Shown here piece after piece: positions 17,301 through 26,300 of a stretch of 64,000 nucleotides of DNA. This DNA is from Streptomyces sp. NBC_01549 (GTDB lineage: Bacteria; Actinomycetota; Actinomycetes; Streptomycetales; Streptomycetaceae). The stretch spans positions 806,001 through 870,000 of the forward strand of contig NZ_JAPEPW010000003.1 of assembly GCF_026339955.1 (NCBI RefSeq), in the 5' to 3' direction. Position numbers and translations under genes: made by a program. How positions within the stretch are numbered: the first letter of the stretch is position 1; each line of letters opens with the position of its first letter. Under the pieces are notes generated by a model. That model was not told the origin of the DNA, did no database searches, and was given only the letters and a program-made list of their open reading frames with translations.

Positions 17301-20300
17301 ATCGCTCAAAAGAACGGTCGGGCGTGGGTGCCCGCCCGGGGGGCGAGCGCGGGTTCGTCCAAGGTGGGGAGCCCCGCGGACCCGAGTCCGCAGGCGACGA
17401 TCGCGGTCACGTCGCCGGGGCATGCGGCGGCGGTGGAGATCCTCGATGTGCTGCGCGGCGGGGATGGGGAGTTGGGCGGTGGCAGGTTCGACGTGGACGC
17501 GGTCGCCCGGCGGGTCCTGCACTTGAGCCCGCATGTGCGCGTCGACGAGGAGACCCGCGGGGAACTTTACGAGTTGGTGGAGCGGGCGGCCGCGGTGGGG
17601 CGGGCGAGCGGTCTGGTCACGCTTGGCGTGTTCCACCTGGAGGAGGAGGGAATCCTCGCGCAGGAGGACCGTTCCCAGCACTTCACGGTGAGTGGATCTC
17701 GGATGCCGGGTCTGAACTGGACCGGGCCCGCCGTCACCGAGCTGAGGTCCACCTCCGTCGCTGACCTCACCCACGACCAGAGGGGCGGTTTCAGTTCGGC
17801 GGGTGACCCCGAGCTGGCGCCGTGGCCGCTGGGTGTGACTCCGTATGTGGTGTTGGCCGAGGGGCGGCATGACACGGTGACGGCGCGCATGCCCGACGGG
17901 ACGATGGTGAGACTGGGCGTCGACGAGTTCGTCGAGCTGGTCGCGCGCGATCCGGCGCTGCGGGGCCGGCCGGCCCAGGCAAGGATCGTGCTGGCTGTCC
18001 CGTTCGCCGGGGACCGGTACCTGGAGCTGCCCAGGAAGCTCGCCGACGCCACCGGCCGCATCGTGTGGGCGCACAGTGGTCGGGTGCAGCGTCATCCCGA
18101 TCCTGGCGCTGACACCACCATCGCCGTGGTCCGACAGGACGGGCAGCCCCACGGCTCCTGGATCGAGGTTGCGCCCGGCCTGGCACCGGACGCCGACGAC
18201 AGCGCACCGGGCTGGCACCGCGAGGTGCTGAGCCAGCCCATCATCAGCACGCTGACCGGACGCCAGATCGGCCGCAGCTTGTTCCACCCCGGCGAACTCG
18301 CCGGGCAACGCGAGGACACGTACAGCCGTCTCGACCGGATGACCCATTTCGCCCACTACAACCCGGTCACCCGCACGTACTCCGCCATCTTGCCTTTGCC
18401 GGACCTGGGACCGACGGACAAGGCCTATCACCTGGTAGGTCACGGAATGCCAGGCAAACTGTTGCTGCCGCTGGAGGACGGCGGGACCAAGCTGGCCGAC
18501 CGGCGGGAGGCGGGGCAGTGGCTGCGGAGGCGCAAGAGTCTGTCGAGCCGGCCCAGCGACCACTTTATCGACTTGTCAGTCTGCTTCGGGGGGGCAGACG
18601 AGGACGAGGACGCGCAGGAGTCGACCGACCAGTCCACTTTCACGCGGTTCGCCGCGGATTCGCTCGCGGACGACGCGTTGTCCTTTGCTAGGGCCCTCGC
18701 AAACATCACCCGCCGTAGGGTGCGAGCTTCTTACGGTATGCAGGGGACGACGCGCTCCCGGGACCACCGGGTGCTGTTTACCGACGAGCGGGGTCGTCGT
18801 TGGTGGTGGGAGACCAGCCGTCCGGAGCCCGATGAGGCGGAGCTGGACCGGCTCGCGGAGCGGGCCTGGTTCGAGGGCGAGCCGTCGCCGGCGCGGCGCC
18901 GCGCCCGGACACTGCGCCTGGTACGTGCCCTGCGGCTGCATTTCGGGCACGACATCGAGGACGCGGCTGACTACGCGACCCTGATGAGTGGAGCCGCGGC
19001 GGTCGACAACATGTGGCACGGTGACGCGGATCTCAGCCCCACCGGCCCGTTCTCACTGGACTTGCTGCAACGGGTGATCGCCGCGCACCCGCAGGCTCCT
19101 GCCGGGTCAGACGCCCAGGTCAGCCGGTGGGTGCTGGCCGCCGCGACAGACGCGTGGCAGTCAGGATCCGCCCGGTCGGTGAGCCAATTCGTGGACCTGC
19201 CGGTGCTGCGCTCGGCAGCCCGGTGGCTCCAGGACACAGCGGCGGTACAAGTGGCCGCCACCGTGTTGAGGCCCTCCGCTTCCGGCGGGTTGGACACCAC
19301 CGGGCGGGCACGGATGTTCTGGGCGCGGGTCAAGGCCCTGGAGACATTGCCCACCCACGGCCCGGACGCGAACGCGTACATCACGAAGGTGCTGCACCAG
19401 GAACCCGCCGACCATGTGAACGACGAGCTGCGGGACGACGCGCTGACACTCCTGACCCGGGGGTTCGCGCTGGGCCGGGACATGGATGAAGCGGACGTGG
19501 CCGCCGCGTACGACCTTGAGGACCTCGGCGCATTCGACCTGTCCGATCGGCGCACGACCATGGGGTCCGCCACGGGCCACGGCCGGGCCTGGGACGGCGC
19601 CGCTGATGTCCAGCCCGATCTGGGCACATTCCGCACGCCGGGCGGGACCGTTGACGCGCCCTGGGCCGGAAAGGACGCTGCGGGCAGGGACCAGCTCGTC
19701 CCCTATCTCGTGCGGGCGTCCGTGAACCCCCAGTTCGACGACCACGTCGACGTGGTCTTCGGCGGTAAGGCGTACCGGGTGCCGGCCACCGAGTTCGCCG
19801 AACTCCTGGCAGCCGACCCCGCGCTGGGCCGTCTGACGCTGGAGACGCCCGTGCTCCTGGCACTCGACGGCCCCGGCAAGCCCACGCCCGCCCTCGCGAC
19901 CTCTGTCGCCCAGCGGCTCGGCCGGAGCGTGTGGTGGGGCCCGTTCCCCGTGGACCTGTCCGGGACGAACGCGGCGGGCGCCCCGGTGCTCACCCTGACC
20001 GACCCACGGGCCACCAGGACGACCACCCACTGGCATCTGACCAGACCCACCGATCCGGCCGGGACGAACGACGCGGACACCCCGGTGCCCGCCTCGGGCG
20101 CCCCACAGGCCGGCACGACGACCACCCCACACCCTGACTTCCGGGGGCCGATCGCGCGCCAGGGCTCTCCCGCCCCCCTGGCATTCGCCGCTCCCGGGCC
20201 TTCCCACCCGCTTTCGTTCCAGCCGCGCAGGCAGGAGGTAGCCGACCGGGGCCCCCAAGTCCTCTGGCGGGGCGGGCTTCCGCAGGGGGACATCCCTCCC

Positions 20301-23300
20301 TCCGTGGCTGCGGGAGACCACCCGTGGACCTTGGACTACCCACCGGTCGAGGGCGGCCGGGTCTTCGGGGCCGCGTTCTTCCCTCAAGGCGACTGGCAAC
20401 GGCTCGCCGATCCACACCTGGCCCTGCGCAACGTGACTCATGTCGAGCAGTGGCCCGCCGACCCGCTGCGCCCCGGACGCCTCAGGGCACCCGCTGAGAT
20501 CAAGCCGCTGCCCGTCACCGTGGACGACGGCGCCTTCGTCATCACCTACCAGGGCTCACTGACTTCGCGCGTGCACGCTCTGCGTGTCCCCGAAGCGGCG
20601 CTCGCCATACTGCTCATACCCGTAGTCAAAGCCTCCGAATACGAGCAGTACGACGCGACAGACACACACGACGCGGCCACCGAGATCGCGAACCTTTTCG
20701 ACATACCCGTCCATTACTCCGATGGCGGCACCAACGTCACCCGTGAGGGAAGCTACGGCACCGCGAAAATCCAGCAATGGCCAACTCGGGAAGGCGACCC
20801 GCCCCCATGGCGCACCGTCATGCCCACCGGACAGCCACGGGAAGGGGTGTCGCGGCCCGCGGTATTCGCCGTGCAGCCCGCCGGACACGTCCATGACCGG
20901 CCCCACACCTCAGTGAACAGCGGGGATGTCACCGCGGGGCGGGGGCGTCCCGTTCTGGAAGCGGGCCCGGTGGCCGGGCCGAGCCGGTCCGGTCCGGAGG
21001 CATCGCACGGCGGGCTCAGCTCCGACGAGAACGGGACCTTGCGGACAGCCACGCCCCAGCGTGGGGACGGCCACCCCGCACCGCTGTGGCATGAGGGGGT
21101 GCCCACCGACGATCCGCGGGTGGCGGAGGCGGTGGAACGGATCGGGCGGCTGAGCGGCGAGCACCGGGACGCGCTGCTGGCAGAGGCCGGCGGTCTGATG
21201 GGGGCGCCATTGGTGGCCGGGCGTGAGCCCGCACAGGAGGAACTGCGCCGCGCGTACCGTGCCGCGCTGGTCGAGGTCGCTGACGCCCTCCTCCCCGAGA
21301 GTGGGGTCGCTGACGTCCTCCGCACCGAGGGTACGGACAGGGCGCTTGAGATCGCGAAGGAGCGGGGATTCCCGAAGCTCTCGGAGTCCCGGGGTGGCGG
21401 CAAGCGGCGCAAGGCGGCCTCCGGTGCGGGTGAGGGTGCGGGGGGGGCCTCGACGGCACAGCAGGGCGTCGGGCGGATCGCCGCGCCGACCGAGGTCTTC
21501 GCGCAACCCGGCCCCCAGGTGAAGGCGGAACTGGCGCGCGTGGCCGGGGAGTTCACGCCGGGCGCCGGTAACGTCGCCCGGATGGGGCTGGCCCAGCGGC
21601 TCCAGGACGCCGTCCTGCTGTCCGGCTGGTACGAGGGATGGCCCGTCAGGCAGGTCGCGTCGTTGCTGCACGCCGATCGTCAATGGATGAACAAGCAGGA
21701 GGACCGGGAGTCCCTTGCCTGGATGCTGCGCCCTGAGCATGTACATGTACTCAAGGCGCTGGCACACACCAAAGTCGTCGGAGCCTTGCGGGGGCGGCCC
21801 CAGCTCGTCACGGCCCTTGCCGCCTCCGACTCCTTCCTCGAACAGATGGAGAACATCAGCGAGCGAGGGGCGCGGGAAATCATCGACCATCCGGAGTATC
21901 TGGATCCGTTGGTGAAAATGGACGCCACGGCACGAGACGACCTGTTCAAGGATTGGACTTGGGCCGCATTGGTTCTGCGCTACCCCGAGTTGACGTACGC
22001 CTTTGGCGGGCGTGCGGACTTGCTCAAGCATGTGCTGCACAGCACACTTCTGGCCGAGTCCGCTTCGAAATCTTCCGCTTTTCTGCAGGCGCTGGTCGAC
22101 AGGAGCGACCCCCTGCTGATGGAGGAGCTCAGTTACGAGATCCCGCTGACACTCGCGATTCTGGAGACCGTGGAGGTCGAGGGGTTGACGGCCGGCCTCT
22201 ACCGGGACGTGCTGGAAAACAAGCCGCTGCGGGAGTCGCTTCGGCGTCATGGAAACCTGGCGCTCGCGTTGTTCCGCGTACCGGCGTTGCTGAAGGCGGC
22301 CCTGGCCGACACCTGGGTGGTGGACGGCCTGGCCCGCAGTCCGATGCTGGGGCAAGTCATCTGGGAGAATCCTGGGTTCGCCGAACGTATCGCGCGTTCA
22401 CGTGAGTTGTTCGAGGCGGCGACAGAAAACCCTGGTGTGGCCGAGTTCCTGTCCCGTGATCCCCGGCACTTCGATCGGTTGAAGAATGACGCCGAGTTGC
22501 TGCTGGCGTTGCGGCAGGCCTCGCCCGGCGACCGGTCCGCCGCGGTCTCCCGGGGTGTGCCCGTCGCGGACCCGGCGCTGGAAATCATCCTGGCCCAACC
22601 GGAGTGGGCCGCTGCCGCGGATGCCGACCCCGAGATGAAACGGGTCCTGCGCCTGACTCCCAATCTGCTGTCCGCGCCGCACGAGTACCGGCAACTACTC
22701 CGGGAAACCCACCTGCACCCTGACATCCGGGAGGGATCGATACTGCTTGCACCGGGGCTCCTGCGGGCCGCGGTCACGCATCCTTGGCTTGCGCCCTGTC
22801 TCTCGCTGGAGGCAGGAAGCTCTGAGGCCCACCTTACGGGCGAGCTATCCAGGTTCCTCCGTAGGCTACCGATGTTGGGTGATCTTATTTATAGGAGCCC
22901 GTCGGCGGTGTTCGCCGCGTGGGCGAGCCCCGCACTCCGCGCCAAGCTGAGCCGACTGAACTTGATGGTGGAGCAGATCGGCGACGACGACCGTCTGCCC
23001 GCTGGATTTCTGGCATTTAACTCAGTGTCCGAAAATGTCAAATCCATGAACGCCGACGTCTATGGCCTGCTGATGGCTGACGAGGCCGCTTTGTTGCGGT
23101 TGCTCAGGCGCAACGATTCGGCTGCCTCGGCGTTTTCGGAGAAGGTGTTCGGGAGCCTCGGCAGTGATGAAAGTAAGAGCATGCTGCGGGCGCTGGCCGA
23201 CCTGCCGGAGATTCTGATGACTTCGGCGCATTGGGAGATGCTCTTCGGGAACCGGGAGCTCTTGTCCGCATTGGGGAGTCCCGAGCATGCGGCGGCACGC

Positions 23301-26300
23301 GACCTGCTGTTGTCGAAACCCGCGGTGTTCGCGGAGGCGATTGCCCGCCCCGGCTTCACCGATGCCCTGGAGCGAGATTCATTCAGGGAAGAATTGGCGA
23401 AACTGGTAGAGAGGAAGAGGCGGGGGAAAGGTTACGTCACCGCGCTGGAAGCCGCGGTGAAGGCGACGGGCGCCGCGGTGCTGTCACCGGAGGGTGTGCC
23501 CTTCAATGAGACGGACCGCGCGTTGGCCGGGGTGTTTGACACCGCGTCACTGGCGGATGCGGAGGCGTTGGTTCGGGAGCGCGTCAGTGGACCGGAAACC
23601 GACCGCCTGCTCAACGCGGTGCGGGATGTGTGGCAGGACGAGATGCTGTTGCGTGTCGCGCGGAAGAGCAGTGGGGTCGCTGCCCTGTTGCTGCGGAGCA
23701 GCGAACTGGGTCCGACGCTGCGGGCGAGACCACTGCTGGAGAAGAGTCTCACCGAGACCTCCAGCAGCCTCCTCTCGCTTCTCGGTCAAAGCGAGACGAT
23801 GCTGAGGGCGCTGCGTTCCAACGACGGCTTCTACACGCTACTCATGAGCGGCTCTCTCACCCCTTACCTTGCGGATCCCTCGGAGATGCAGGTCTATCTC
23901 GACAATCCGTACTGGGGATTGGTATTCATGCGCGCCGAGTTGCCCTCTTCGGTGTGTGGCAGCGTGATTCAAAGCACCACGCTGTTTGGCCTCGTCCAGG
24001 GGAGCAAGGTTCTTTCCAAGGCGGCGTTGGACGAGAGTCCGGTGATCGAAATTCTCCACAGCCATCGTGATCTGGCTGTCACGTTGGCCGCCCTGCCGCC
24101 CGGGGCTGCTTCGGACGTGCTGCTGGCTGCGGTGGCGGGCAGCCCGACACTGGCGCAGGCGCTGGCCAGGGATCCTGGGCGGTTGACAGCGGCCCTGAAG
24201 CGTGTCCCGGGCCTGGCGGACCACCTGGCCACGCACGGCGATTTCTCCGAGGATCCCGAGCACTACGTGAATATCCTCACCAACGATGTGCTACTGGACA
24301 AACTCGTTGCTTATCCGGGGCAGGTGGCGACTTTGTTCTCGGGGAAGACGTCGGAGCCGGCGGTGACGGCGGCGCGGGTCCCGGACCTGGTCGCGGCTCT
24401 ACACAAGGATCCGGCGCTGGCGGGAGTTCTGCGTCGTGACCCGCAGGTGCGCGAGCTGGTGCGCCAGCAGCCGGAGATCGCCCTTGACCTGGCGAACGCC
24501 GATCCCGGGGGGCTGGCCGGCCCGCACGGCCTGCGCGTGGCTCTGGGATCGGTTCAAGGGCTGGCCGAGGCGATGATCCAGGACCCGCAGCTCGGTAAGG
24601 ATCTGCGCCACAGCCCGCACGCGCTGCCCGCGCTCATGCGCAACCGTGCTCTGCTCACCCCCACACAGCCGGGTGATGTCATGTTGTGGCACGCGGTGGT
24701 TCACAACCCGGTACTCGCCCAGGCGTTGACCCCCCGAACGCTGCACGGGCTGCGCCGACATCCCGAGCTGGTCAAGGTCCTGGCAGCCTACGGTGACGAT
24801 TTGAGCCCGGCGGGCATGGACGCGGCGAGCCTGGCCGGGCTGCTGGCCGACTCCGGACTCTGCCATGTCCTCAACAGCTCCCAAGAACTCGCGGGACGCT
24901 TCCTCACCACGCCGGACTGGTACCGGCGGGCACTGCGGGACCCAGGCTTCGTCCCAGCGCTCCAGGCCCTGGCAGCCAAAGACAGAGAGACGCTGCTGGC
25001 AGCGGTGGACGACCCGTCCGGTCAACGACTGCTGCGCGCGACGGACGCGCAAGCCGCCGGGCCGGCCACCCCGCAGCCCCCACGCCCGGCCGCCACCGCC
25101 GCCCGCGGTCCCGCAGGCGCCCGGACCCGGCGCCCCGCGCAACCGGGGAAAACCGCCACCGCCACCGCGACCGTCGCCGCGACGAGGAACACAGCCACGG
25201 AAGCAACCCCTCGGACGGTGAGTGAGCCGGCCCTGGCAGGGACGGCGCGGCGTTCGCCGCTGGCCGAGGCTTTGGAGCGTGCCCCTGAGGTCATGGAGCT
25301 CATCGAGGGCGGCCAGGGCGCCGCGGTGATGCAAGGACTCGCCCGCCACCCGCAGCTGCTGCCGCTGGTGGTCTCGGCCCCGGCACTGGTCGAGGAACTC
25401 ACCCAGGACCCCGGCCGGCTCACGTCCTACCGCTTCGACTCCTCAGAGGCCGGCCTGGACAAGTTCGACAAGGACTTCCAGGACTACCTCGACAGTCTCG
25501 GCGTGATCCTGGAGGGCGCCGCACGCAAGCTGGTACGGGACTCCACCTACCCCGCCTGGTCACAGGCGGTGGCCGAACGAGACGCACAGGCTCAGCACAC
25601 ACAGCGCGAACGCGTGCGGCGACTGACCGCGTTCCGTGTCAACGACCCCAGGACATGGGAACACAGCGGACGGATCGTCCACGCCGATCGGCTACGCCGC
25701 GACGTCTTCACCCAGGCACAGTCCGACACCCTGGCCGACCTCGCCGCCGGCCGGACAGCCCCCCGCGAGGGGCGCGCCGCAGTCCAGGCGCACATCGCCC
25801 TTCACGCACACCTGGACAGCGGCAGCAACGGCGTCTCCTTCACCTACGTCCTGGCCGACGACGGACTCGTCGACCTCCTCGCCTACGCCATCAGCACCCA
25901 CCGAAACGGGAACAGCTACCGGTGGGAGGGAGCCGGCGGCCACCCCGTCAAGGGCCCCCTGGACATCGGGGTCGTGAGCAACGACCCCGCCATGACGGCC
26001 TCCAAGCGGCTCGCCACCACACCCCCACCACCCGAACCCGCCCCCACGCGGACACCCGGCCACGCGCGCACGACCCCCCAGGACACCACCGCACAAGACC
26101 TCGTCACCGCCCTCACCCGATACCGCGACGGCATCACCGCACTCCAGCACGCCCAGAACATCAACGACACCAACGCCCGAAACCGCGCGACACAAACAGC
26201 GGAGAGGTCAATCACCCTTGCCGTGCAAGCACTCCACGAGCTTGGCCTGACCCCCCGCACGCCACAGGACCGAACCCGGTCCGCACAGACCAACGCCATC

